DNA from: a bacterium
GTDB lineage: Bacteria > 4484-113 > JAFGCY01
Assembly: GCA_020440605.1 (NCBI GenBank)
Contig: JAGRNT010000004.1
Location: 156,886 to 220,885 of the forward strand
Length of the DNA: 64,000 nt
Direction: 5' to 3'
The notes beneath the pieces are model-generated. The model was not told the origin of the DNA, did not search any database, and was given only the letters and a program-made list of their open reading frames with translations. This document shows, in pieces, positions 51,707 through 60,280 of the stretch. Every line of letters starts with the position of its first letter. The stretch's first letter is position 1. The translations under genes and the position numbers were made by a program.

Positions 51707-52417
51707 ATGGAAGGAATCCAGGCATTCAGGAATGTAGCGCTATCCGGCAAGCTCAATGATCTCCGCACCAAGGGATACAGGTTCTTCGCAAATCCTTCTG
51801 GCTATCTGGCGTGGAACGCCATGGGAGGCACAGGATATTTCTTTGTTTTCTATTCGTCTGACAGCTTACGGGCGCCGAACCCCCAACCAGGCCTCTTACC
51901 TTATATCCCCATTGTCTGTTGGCTGGCTTGCTGCCTGGCAATGGGTTTCATGTCTGTTTATTTCACGCCTGCTTATCGCGAAAAGCTTCGGGAAAAAGCC
52001 CTCGACAAAGAAACCGCTCTGGAACTTCTTGCCTGGCCCAATTCCGTACCCATGGTCCACGACCACGTCCCACTGACAATGCGCTTCATGCTCGGATTCC
52101 GACCAAAGAACGAAGACCTATGGCTCCGATATGTTGTGTCACATCTGGATTGGTATCTTGGCAAGCCTGGCAGGGTCATTCGCATTGAGTGGCTGCTGTA
52201 TATCCTGGCAATGCTGGAGTTGGGTTTGGTTGCTCTGGTAATCACAGTTGTTCGGCACCAGTTTGGCAAAGAAGTAATTCAACAGAGCTGGATTATTGAA
52301 CACTATTATCTGCTTGTGATCACTTTCTTTGCGCTTGCGTTTTCAGGCGAACAACTGGTCCGCTGCCGTAATGAAGTGAACCTAAACGAACTGCTGTCTG
52401 TGATCCAGGATGACTAA
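51707..52417 (+). CDS. Membrane protein of unknown function inside a duplication
   Basis: 236 residues. ATG 51707 is the first start, with AAGGCGA upstream. Membrane segments are predicted by eye at about residues 62-82 (PGLLPYIPIVCWLACCLAMG), 165-185 (WLLYILAMLELGLVALVITV) and 205-222 (YYLLVITFFALAFSG). I do not recognise the family. Its codons and the surrounding 870 nt are visibly less GC-rich than the neighbours. The whole segment lies between two copies of the gamma-carbonic anhydrase 3' end, which suggests recent insertion by duplication or site-specific integration. Confidence 0.7.
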   Translation: MEGIQAFRNVALSGKLNDLRTKGYRFFANPSGYLAWNAMGGTGYFFVFYSSDSLRAPNPQPGLLPYIPIVCWLACCLAMGFMSVYFTPAYREKLREKALDKETALELLAWPNSVPMVHDHVPLTMRFMLGFRPKNEDLWLRYVVSHLDWYLGKPGRVIRIEWLLYILAMLELGLVALVITVVRHQFGKEVIQQSWIIEHYYLLVITFFALAFSGEQLVRCRNEVNLNELLSVIQDD

Positions 52418-52430
52418 TTATCTCCCGCCA

Positions 52431-52497
52431 CATCGCCCGGGCCTTCATGGAGGGCAGGACCTACCGGCCCGGTGCGGATGAGGACGAGCTGGACTGA
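52431..52497 (+). repeat. Right copy of the 67-nt gene-end duplication
   Basis: Non-coding remnant of the gamma-carbonic anhydrase 3' end, in the same orientation as the intact copy at 51494-51560. Confidence 0.9.
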
Positions 52498-53170
52498 GCG
52501 GAACGACTCCGGTTTTCAGGATAACCACGAAGGACACGAAGGAGTTTCAGGCGCACAAAGGAGTACTTTGTGATCAATATAACCCTTTGTGGGCTTGGTG
52601 TGCTTTGTGGTGAATCACCAGCTGTGCGACTTGCGCTGCAGCTCCGTTGTCAGAATAACCACCAAGAGCACGAAGGGCACGAAGTTTTCTCAGGGCCACG
52701 AAGAATTGTCTTGTGAATCGCATTCAGCTTTGCGAACCAGAAAATCTCTTTGTGGGCTTGGTGTGCTTTGTGGTGAGTAAACCCTTGCCCGGATTGCTCC
52801 GGGCCTCCGTTGTCAGAATAACCACCAAGCGCACGAAGGACACGAAGATTGCCATAAATCACGAAGATGGCCTTGTGATCGGAAATAAAATTCGTGGACC
52901 TGGTGTCCTTTGTGGTGAGCAGTCCATTGTGCGGCTTGAGCCGCTGCTCAACTGTCGGCAGGCTGCAACAGTAAACACTTCTGGAAGTGATTCCCGATCC
53001 TGTGCGGAATTTGCACAAAACACTACGCAGCCTGAGAATCTGAGCCAGTGTTCTTCCAATAAGCCTGCGAATGTACCTTTCATGTATTCCCGAATACTGT
53101 TACATTCTGGAAAGCAGTTGTACCGGCTGCATTCTGGTCGGGTCATAACCCCGATACTGGGAGGATATTC
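52498..53170. repeat. Three CACGAAG inverted-repeat units and leader of next gene
   Basis: Units at about 52515-52615, 52655-52780 and 52819-52921 each start with AACCACGAAG/AACCACCAAG and end with CTTTGTGGTGA. A TGCCCGGATTGCTCCGGG hairpin (52786-52808) follows the second. The remaining 250 nt before the dockerin-like gene shows no gene and ends with GGGAGG at the start site. Confidence 0.8.
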
Positions 53171-55033
53171 ATGGGACAAGGGAAATACACCCGCACGGCT
53201 GTGATCGGGTTTGGCGCATTATTCCTGTACGGCTGTTCCGGCAGTGGCAGCGAACAGGGCATCCCTGCTGACAGAATTGGCAATCCGCCTGTCTCCGCAC
53301 CGGACGACAGCCAGCTGATGGCCGCTCTCGATGCAGAGTTCGCCAGGCTGGGGATTGACCCCGGCAAGGTTGTTGCCAGCGCACCGAGCGGAGAGCGCAA
53401 CTCGGTTAACGACCTGCAGGTTGAGCAGATGAATCCGGAGGGAGCGGACAGCTACATCCGGCTGAGCTGGACGGAGCGCCTCGCCGGGGACTTCGACCAG
53501 AATGGCGAGGTGGCGGTCAGTGACCTGACGGCTCTCGGACAGAACTATCTGAAGAGCGTTGACTACCTGCCTGCAGCGGAGAACAACGGCATTGCCGACA
53601 TTCCCTCCGGTGACAGCGGGAGCGGGAACCACCGGCTGGCCCGGGTGGACGGTGATGGCAACGGGGAGATCAACCTGGCCGATGTTTCGGTGATCGCCCA
53701 GCACTTCGGTGAGCGGCTGGAGGGCTACCGCATCTACCGCAAGGCACCGGGTGAGGATTCCTTCAGCATGATTGCCAATCCGCAGGACGGCGCACTGCCG
53801 TATACGATCGGCCGTGGCGACGCACTCGGCGGCGGAAGCAGTGCGGTGCACTTCCGGTTTGACGACCCGGTCAGTCTGGAAGGTGGATATGACTACTTCC
53901 TGGCGGGCTTCGGAAGCGGCGGTGAAGGCAGCTCCAGCCACGCGCATGGCGGCGACGGACCGGGCTGCGGCCCCGGTGATGACCCGGCACTGGAATTCGC
54001 CCCGCCACCTGCTCCCGAACCGGATCCGGACCCGAACCCGGATCCTGAGCCCGAACCTGACCCGGACCCGGCTCCCAACCCCCTGCCGGACTTCGGCGGC
54101 ACGGTGCTGCTGATCCGCAATGACGGTGACAGCTTCAATGCCAACTATGATGCAATCGTCTCCGACCTTGACGACCTGAGCACGGACTATGAGGAAATTG
54201 ACTACTACGATGGAGTTGACGACTACTTCCTGGCCGGCGACTACGACCTGGCAATCTGGTACCGAGGCGGTCCCGGCGGCAGTGAAACGACCCTGCAGGA
54301 GAGTGTCTGGGCCCAGGCTGAGCTCGACAACATCCACGACATTCTCAGCGGGGACGGCGACCTGCTGCTGCTGAGCCAGAATCACCAGATGGGCGACTGC
54401 TTCTTCATCAACTCCTGGGACGCGATTCCGGGATACAGCGTCGTCAGTACGAATACCCTTGCCATCGAGGACCGCTGGTTCGTCTGGATGAGCGGTCTCT
54501 CCGAGGATGACGGAGTCGGCTTCGGCGGCGCTGTCGGATTCCTCCCGACCGCCCCGTTCAGTGTGCTTGGCAGTATTGATTCCAGCCGGGTGGCAATGGA
54601 CATAAACGGCACCGGCAGCGGCGATGGTGAGTTCTACACCGGTACCGACAGCTCCGGCCAGGCGGCCTGGCAGCTGAGCCTGCCGGATGATACGCAGTTC
54701 ATGTCCATCGGCTACTACGACCCGATCTTCGGGGGCAGTTCCGCCGGAGCGGGCTTCCGCACGGGACTGGGCTTCTTCCCGCTGGAGACTATGGACCCAC
54801 CGATGATTGAAGGCCTGGCATCGGCGTTTACCAGCTGGGGATGCACCAGTGCCCCCTATGGCAACATTGGCTTCTACCCGTCCTACAACCTCGACGACTT
54901 CGGCAGTGCCCGGTTCTGGGTGATCGGCTACGCCTGGAATGACGTTGAGATCAAGGATGACCCTTCAGGCAGCCCGTCAGGCATGGTCCGTGCGGAGCTG
55001 CTGCTGAATACGATGGCCTGGCTGATGCAGTAA
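53171..55033 (+). CDS. Dockerin-like lipoprotein with Pro/Asp linker and ThuA/DUF4350-like domain (paralogue A)
   Basis: 620 residues; GGGAGG precedes ATG 53171. Lipobox LFLYGC. Residues of about 95-185 hold two dockerin-type calcium loops (DFDQNGEVAVSDLTALGQNY and DGDGNGEINLADVSVIAQHF) and then GYRIYRKAPGEDSF, the start of an FnIII-like strand. A Pro/Asp linker (PEPDPDPNPDPEPEPDPDP) follows. The C-terminal 300 residues contain GTVLLIRND, DLAIWYRGGPG, DLLLLSQNH and GCTSAPYGNIG, shared with the gene at 57036. The last domain resembles ThuA/DUF4350-type GATase-like folds. Function unknown. Confidence 0.75.
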   Translation: MGQGKYTRTAVIGFGALFLYGCSGSGSEQGIPADRIGNPPVSAPDDSQLMAALDAEFARLGIDPGKVVASAPSGERNSVNDLQVEQMNPEGADSYIRLSWTERLAGDFDQNGEVAVSDLTALGQNYLKSVDYLPAAENNGIADIPSGDSGSGNHRLARVDGDGNGEINLADVSVIAQHFGERLEGYRIYRKAPGEDSFSMIANPQDGALPYTIGRGDALGGGSSAVHFRFDDPVSLEGGYDYFLAGFGSGGEGSSSHAHGGDGPGCGPGDDPALEFAPPPAPEPDPDPNPDPEPEPDPDPAPNPLPDFGGTVLLIRNDGDSFNANYDAIVSDLDDLSTDYEEIDYYDGVDDYFLAGDYDLAIWYRGGPGGSETTLQESVWAQAELDNIHDILSGDGDLLLLSQNHQMGDCFFINSWDAIPGYSVVSTNTLAIEDRWFVWMSGLSEDDGVGFGGAVGFLPTAPFSVLGSIDSSRVAMDINGTGSGDGEFYTGTDSSGQAAWQLSLPDDTQFMSIGYYDPIFGGSSAGAGFRTGLGFFPLETMDPPMIEGLASAFTSWGCTSAPYGNIGFYPSYNLDDFGSARFWVIGYAWNDVEIKDDPSGSPSGMVRAELLLNTMAWLMQ

Positions 55034-55450
55034 GGCAGCAGCATACAAGGAACAATACACAGGGCGGGTCCACGGACCCGTCCTGTTGAGTTTCTGTTTC
55101 CGCTGCCGATTCAAGCTTTCGACTCCGGTTGTCAGAATAACCACGAAGGTCACGAAGGAGTGCGAAGTAAGTTGCATCAGCTTTGTGTACCAGAAAACTC
55201 TTTGTGATCTTGGTGTGCTTTGTGGTGAGTAAACCATTGCCCGGATTGCTCCGGGCCTCCGTTGTCATTTTCACCACGAAGATCACGAAGGGCACGAAGT
55301 GATTTCAGGAGCACAAAGGAGCCCTTTGTGATCCCTAAAACCCTTTGTGGACGTGGTGTGCTTTGTGGTCAATCACCAGTTGTGCGACTTGCGCCGCACC
55401 TCCCTGCCCGGATTGCTCCGGGCCTCCGCGCCGAGCTTGCGCTCGACCTC
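55034..55450. repeat. Two CACGAAG units plus TGCCCGG hairpins
   Basis: Units at about 55135-55232 and 55264-55378, with TGCCCGGATTGCTCCGGG hairpins at 55238-55260 and 55405-55427. The last 50 nt (55405-55454), including the stop of the following minus-strand gene, are identical to 60235-60284. Confidence 0.8.
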
Positions 55451-56803
55451 CTAGTCGACCGGCAGGCCGCTCGGGACGCTGTCAGGCAGCAGGGCCGGCA
55501 TCTGCGTGGCCGCGGCGGGATCCGTCAGGGCCCCCAGGAAGTCCATCAGCCGGTCGAGCTGGGCATCCGTCAGCTGGCGGCGCTCGGCGGCGGCCGGGCT
55601 GATCGTTGCCAGCATGTCATCCAGCAGCAGCTGGTCCATGTTCAGCGTGGCCCGTACATCCTCCTTCAGAGACAGCGGATCATAGCCGTGCACGCTCTCC
55701 TGGCAGTCCAGCATGTGGCGGACGGCGCTGCGCAGGTCCGTGAAGGAACCGTCATGCATCCAGGGGCCGGTCAATGCCACATTGCGCAGCGGCGGCGTAC
55801 GGAAGCTGAAGCGGTCGGCGTCATTGTGGCTCGTGAGTGCGAAGCCGGGGTCGATGCCGTCCGCCTTGCCGGGGCCGAGCGCGGGCACCATGAAGTTGTA
55901 GTGCTCGAGGTCGGTCATGGCCGGCCCGGTATGACAGCGGGCGCAGCCGGCGACGCCGTAGAACAGCAGCGCACCTTCCTTCTCGTTGTCAGTCAGGGCG
56001 GAGTCGTCACCGGCGAGGTAGTTGTCAAAGGGCGTGTTGCGGAAGCTGAAGCCCTCGCTCTCGAAGGCGGCGATCGCATTCGCGGCATGCTGGAAGCCGA
56101 GATCCTGCTCAGCCACGCCGGGGTAGGCATCCGCGAACATGCCGCGGTATTCCTCCACGTCCAGCACCCGCTGCATCAGGCCATCCCACATGCCCGTGAA
56201 GTCGTTGTCAGCCAGCAGTGCCAGTTCATTGGGTGAGCCGAGTACGTCGTCGTCGCCATCGAAGCCGCGCATCTCGGCACGGGAAGTGACTGGGAACATC
56301 GCCTGCACGGCCAGCACACTGTCCAGACCCTGCGGCAGCTGGCCCATTGCCGGGCTGCGGAAACTGCCCTGCGGGTCCATGTCCACGCGGCTGTCCCAGA
56401 ACATGCTCGTGAACTCCACACCGCCGCGCTCAAACAGCTCCGGGGCATTGCGCGGGATGAATTCCTTGCCGCTGCCGAGGATGCGCTGGTGGCCGATGCC
56501 GCTGCCGCCCACGCCGACGGAGAGCGAGAGGCCGTCGCCACCGGCATCACGCGGGTCGTGGCAGGTCGCGCAGGACATGTCACGGTTGCCACTGAGCAGC
56601 TTGTCGAAGAACAGGGCCTGGCCCAGGGCGACCTTCTCAGCGGTGTGCATGGGCAGCGGTGCCAGCTCAGTCACGCCATAGGTGCTGAGCGCCTGGCGCA
56701 GTTCATTGTCCAGATCCTGCTGGGGCGTGGATCCGCCTCCGCCGCAGGAACTCAGCACGGCAGCCAGTGCCGCGGTCGTCAGGTACAGCCCGTTTCGCTT
56801 CAT
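55451..56803 (-). CDS. Di-haem cytochrome c peroxidase family lipoprotein
   Basis: 450 residues; GAGGGG precedes ATG at 56803. Lipobox LSSC. Two c-type haem motifs, SCATCHD (residues of about 80) and CARCHTGP (about 300), lie in the MauG/CcpA two-domain layout, with GQALFFDKLLSGNRDMSCAT before the first and TPPLRNVALTGPWMHDGSF near the C-terminus. Such proteins reduce hydrogen peroxide or modify partner proteins. The stop codon lies inside a 50-nt repeat shared with the beta-carbonic anhydrase gene at 60281. Confidence 0.92.
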   Translation of the reverse strand: MKRNGLYLTTAALAAVLSSCGGGGSTPQQDLDNELRQALSTYGVTELAPLPMHTAEKVALGQALFFDKLLSGNRDMSCATCHDPRDAGGDGLSLSVGVGGSGIGHQRILGSGKEFIPRNAPELFERGGVEFTSMFWDSRVDMDPQGSFRSPAMGQLPQGLDSVLAVQAMFPVTSRAEMRGFDGDDDVLGSPNELALLADNDFTGMWDGLMQRVLDVEEYRGMFADAYPGVAEQDLGFQHAANAIAAFESEGFSFRNTPFDNYLAGDDSALTDNEKEGALLFYGVAGCARCHTGPAMTDLEHYNFMVPALGPGKADGIDPGFALTSHNDADRFSFRTPPLRNVALTGPWMHDGSFTDLRSAVRHMLDCQESVHGYDPLSLKEDVRATLNMDQLLLDDMLATISPAAAERRQLTDAQLDRLMDFLGALTDPAAATQMPALLPDSVPSGLPVD

Positions 56804-57035
56804 AAAAAACCCCTCTGCAGGCCACCGTTTTCCAGGGCAGTGACCCTTGAGAGATTCTAACGGGCGGATATTTTATTGCAATGGACTGGCGTATTGAGAA
56901 TAGACTGAGATGAAGTGTTCAGGTGGAATCGAGGCCGGATTGTGCAGTGTCAGGCTGATCCCACCTTGCTACGATCAGTAGTGATGCCATGCTGGGGAGA
57001 TGGTACTGCAGCCTGGACAGGCAAGGAGATCCGCC

Positions 57036-58844
57036 ATGGGGAGTAATGGGAAGTTGTATGTTGTGGGAATGCTGCTCAGCCTGCTGGCAGTGCAGGGCTG
57101 CGGCAGCGGACCGGCAGGTAAAACCGCGGAGGCGGGGTCAGCGCAGATAGTGCCAGGTGAGCAGTACACGGAGCTGCAGGCAGCACTGCTGACGGAGCTG
57201 GAGCGGCGCGGGATTGACCCGCAGCGCAGCGGGAGTGCTGCCCCGGATTCCGCTGACAACGCCGTGCTGGACCTGCGCGTAGTGCCTGATGATCCGGATG
57301 GCCCGGGCGGGAATCCGCCGGCCGGTGTGCAGCTGAGCTGGACGCACAGGCTGGTAGGCGACTACGACCAGAACGGCGTGGTGGGGATCAGTGACGTCAC
57401 GCCGCTCGGGCAGTTCTTCGGCCAGGCTGTCGCCTATGAGGATGTGGCAACGGGCGGCGGGCTGATCCGCCTGCCGCAGTCAGGGGATGTTGCCAATGCG
57501 CGCCGGGCCCAGGTGGACGGCGATGGCAACGGGTTGCTGAGCCTTGCCGACCTGACGGCGATCGCCGCGCACTGGGAACAGCGCCTGGACGGCTACCGCG
57601 TCTACCGCCGCGGACCGCGTGACAGCGGCTACCAGCTGCTGCCGCATCCGTCGGTGCCAGCGCTGAAGCTGAGCCGGACACTGGAAGAAGGCTCGGCTGC
57701 CGGAGGCAGTCCCCTGCGGTTCGAATTCAACGACACTCCGCCGGCGCCCGGCTGGTATGACTACATCGTGCGGGCCTATGACGGCGAGAGTGGGCAGACG
57801 GGGCCGCAGGACCGGGGCTTCTCGCTGCCGGAACTGCCACCCAGTGCCGAGGCCGACCACATGGTCTACTTCGGTGAGCAGTATCCGGATGTAGTGCCGC
57901 CGGTGTTCGGGGGAGGCATGATCCTGCTGATCCGTGATGACAACGGAATCTACTCCAGTGGCTACGATGCACTGCGGGCCGACCTGCAGTGGATCCAGGC
58001 GGACTTCGACGAGACAGGCTTCCACAACGGTGTGGGGCTGGAAGTTGCCACCGGCGGCTATGAATCCGCGATCTGGTACCGCGGCGGCTTCGGCGGTCCC
58101 TTCCCGCAGCCGCTGGAGAGCGCCTGGTCGGCAGCGGAACTGGAGGAGCTGCACACGGTGCTGGACAGCGGCCGCAACCTGCTGCTGCTGAGCCAGAACC
58201 ATGCGGACCGCGGGCTGTTCATCGGCTCCGAGCCCAATGGCTGGCAGGCGCTCGGCTACAGCGTGCTGGCAACGACGGTGGATCCGGCGGAGCGTTTCTT
58301 CACACATATGGAAGGCCTGCCCACGGAGCGCGGGCTGGGGCCCGGCGGGGGACAGGGCCTGCTGCCCGTCGGCTGCTGCAGCCTGCTCGGCGGTTTCGAG
58401 ACTGACCCGCTTGCCGACGACGGGATGGGCCGTGACGACGGCGAGCGCTACGCCGGCAGCGGCGGACGGCTGCCGCATGCGATCCGCCTGCCCGAGGGCG
58501 CGCAGTTCAGCTGCCGGGCCTGGAGCCCGCAGGTGTTCTTCGTGGACGGGCAGAACGGCATGGGGGCGGCGGAGGGCTTCCAGCCCGGGCTGTTCCTGTC
58601 ACCCTACACCGGTGGCAACGCGCATGTGAAGGGCTACGTGAGCTGGGGCTGCACGCGTGCGCCCTACGGCCCGCTGGGGCTCTTCCCGGAGTACACGGTC
58701 AGTACGGAGGGCACGGCGCGCTACTGGGTGATCGGCTACTCCTGGGCGGAGGTGCAGGTCCTGCAGGATCCGGAGAGCACGGGGGAAGCAACGCTGCGCT
58801 GCGACATGCTCTGCAATGTGCTGGAATGGCTGCGGGCGGAGTAA
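57036..58844 (+). CDS. Dockerin-like lipoprotein with ThuA/DUF4350-like domain (paralogue B)
   Basis: 602 residues. ATG 57036 has AAGGAG upstream; the earlier ATG 57000 lacks one. Lipobox AVQGC. Dockerin-type loops at about 105-180 (GDYDQNGVVGISDVTPLGQF and DGDGNGLLSLADLTAIAAHW) run directly into GYRVYRRGPRDSGY, as in paralogue A, but the Pro/Asp linker is missing. The C-terminal domain keeps GGMILLIRDDN, SAIWYRGGFGG, NLLLLSQNH, GCTRAPYGPLG and RYWVIGYSWAEVQV. The shared core marks a family of its own. Confidence 0.75.
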   Translation: MGSNGKLYVVGMLLSLLAVQGCGSGPAGKTAEAGSAQIVPGEQYTELQAALLTELERRGIDPQRSGSAAPDSADNAVLDLRVVPDDPDGPGGNPPAGVQLSWTHRLVGDYDQNGVVGISDVTPLGQFFGQAVAYEDVATGGGLIRLPQSGDVANARRAQVDGDGNGLLSLADLTAIAAHWEQRLDGYRVYRRGPRDSGYQLLPHPSVPALKLSRTLEEGSAAGGSPLRFEFNDTPPAPGWYDYIVRAYDGESGQTGPQDRGFSLPELPPSAEADHMVYFGEQYPDVVPPVFGGGMILLIRDDNGIYSSGYDALRADLQWIQADFDETGFHNGVGLEVATGGYESAIWYRGGFGGPFPQPLESAWSAAELEELHTVLDSGRNLLLLSQNHADRGLFIGSEPNGWQALGYSVLATTVDPAERFFTHMEGLPTERGLGPGGGQGLLPVGCCSLLGGFETDPLADDGMGRDDGERYAGSGGRLPHAIRLPEGAQFSCRAWSPQVFFVDGQNGMGAAEGFQPGLFLSPYTGGNAHVKGYVSWGCTRAPYGPLGLFPEYTVSTEGTARYWVIGYSWAEVQVLQDPESTGEATLRCDMLCNVLEWLRAE

Positions 58845-59268
58845 GTTGCAATGCCCAAGGGGGAGAAGCAATTCACCACGAAGAGCACGAAGGTCACGAA
58901 GCTTTCTCAGGGTCACGAAGATTTTCTTTGTGAGCCGGAAAATCCTTTGTGAGCTTGGTGTACTTTGTGGTGAGTCAGCCATTGCCCGGATTGCTCCGGG
59001 CCTCCGTTGTCATTTTTACCACGAAGATCACGAAGGACACGAAGTGGTTTGATGGGCTCACAAAGTTTGGATTCGTGGGCCGGATCAAAATTTTGGAGCT
59101 TGCGGACACTAGTTAATCTGAACGCGTCAACGCTGAGTTGCCATAAGCACATTGCTGCTCATTCCTGAAGCAGCTGAGTCTCATCATTCCCGGAACCTCC
59201 GCATACCCGATAGCGCACATGAAGATCCCACAGGAAGTTGTGGGACATGACTGGTAGACTGGAAGTCA
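58845..59268. repeat. CACGAAG unit, half unit and hairpin
   Basis: A full unit at about 58870-58975 and a left-arm-only unit at 59013-59045 flank a TGCCCGG hairpin (58983-59005). The remainder contains the leader of the next gene and no ORF of note. Confidence 0.75.
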
Positions 59269-59958
59269 ATGAGCAGTGACAGGCGTTACGAGCATATCGA
59301 GGATTCGCCGCGCAGATACCTTGAAGCCCTGCGCGACCGCCAACCCATGCTGCATATGACATCAGCGCTGCTGCCTGGGCTGCTGGCATTGCTGATACTC
59401 CCGCTGTGGCAGGGGTGGACCCCGCAGGTCGGCTGGGGCAGTGTGCTGTCAACACCGGACGGAGTCGCCATGCTGCTGACAATCCTGTTCCTGACGATGC
59501 TCAGCATGCTGGGCTTCAGGCGATACCGCAGACAGCTTCAGGCAAGACCTGTGACCGGCCTGCAGGTCAGTCTGGAGCACTGGCCCGAGGGGAGCCTGGA
59601 CAGGAACATGCTCGAGTTCAAATCACTGCAGTTCCTCAGACGGCCTGCGAGGATCACGGGAAAGGCACAGTGGCTGCGGCACCTGGCACTCAATCTGAGC
59701 CGCTACCTGGAGCTGCCGGCCAGTGCTACCAATGTGGAGATGTTCATGCACGGCAGCATCCTGGCAATCGTGGCCGGGATATGGCCGCTCTGGGTGATTC
59801 TGCACCTGACCCTGCCCGGCTGGGATTCAGCAGCAGTCCTGCAGCCCATGCTCATGCTGATGTGGGCAATGATCCTTCAGAGGCAGTTTCTCCAGGCCGC
59901 ACGCCTGCAGCAGAACTGCATCTGGCTGATGGACTGGCTTGAACAGCGGGGACAATGA
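59269..59958 (+). CDS. Small integral membrane protein, unknown
   Basis: 229 residues; ATG 59269 lies 8 nt after TAGACT (59255-59260), with GGAAG between them. Hydrophobic segments suggest four membrane helices: ALLPGLLALLILPLW (about 34-48), GVAMLLTILFLTMLSML (64-80), GSILAIVAGIWPLWVILHL (about 160-178) and VLQPMLMLMWAMIL (about 190). Basic residues follow the second helix (GFRRYRRQ). No family is recognised and neighbours are unrelated. It is flanked by CACGAAG repeats on both sides. Confidence 0.7.
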   Translation: MSSDRRYEHIEDSPRRYLEALRDRQPMLHMTSALLPGLLALLILPLWQGWTPQVGWGSVLSTPDGVAMLLTILFLTMLSMLGFRRYRRQLQARPVTGLQVSLEHWPEGSLDRNMLEFKSLQFLRRPARITGKAQWLRHLALNLSRYLELPASATNVEMFMHGSILAIVAGIWPLWVILHLTLPGWDSAAVLQPMLMLMWAMILQRQFLQAARLQQNCIWLMDWLEQRGQ

Positions 59959-60280
59959 GGTGTTGCCTCCGTTGTCATTTTCACCACGAAGAGCACGAAG
60001 GACACGAAGCTTTCTCAGGGTCACGAAGAACTGCTTTGCGAACCAGAAAAAACCTTTGTGAGCTTCGTGTGCTTTGTGGTGAGTCAGCCATTGCCCGGAT
60101 TGCTCCGGGCCTCCGTTGTCATTTTCACCACGAAGAGCACGAAGGACACGAAGCTTTCTCAGGGTCACGAAGAATTGTTTTGTGAGCCGGAAAATCCTTT
60201 GTGAACTTTGTGTGCTTAGTGGTGAGTAAACCCTTGCCCGGATTGCTCCGGGCCTCCGCGCCGAGCTTGCGCTCGACCTC
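59959..60280. repeat. Two tandem 143-nt CACGAAG/TGCCCGG composite units
   Basis: 59969-60114 and 60115-60257 are near-identical direct copies. Each has left arm CACCACGAAGAGCACGAAGG, right arm CTTTGTGGTGAGT and a TGCCCGGATTGCTCCGGG hairpin. The right end joins the 50-nt repeat that contains the next gene's stop codon. Confidence 0.85.

Noticed and set aside
52713..53204. 163-codon ORF across repeat DNA
   Set aside because: It consists of translated CACGAAG repeats and has no ribosome site.
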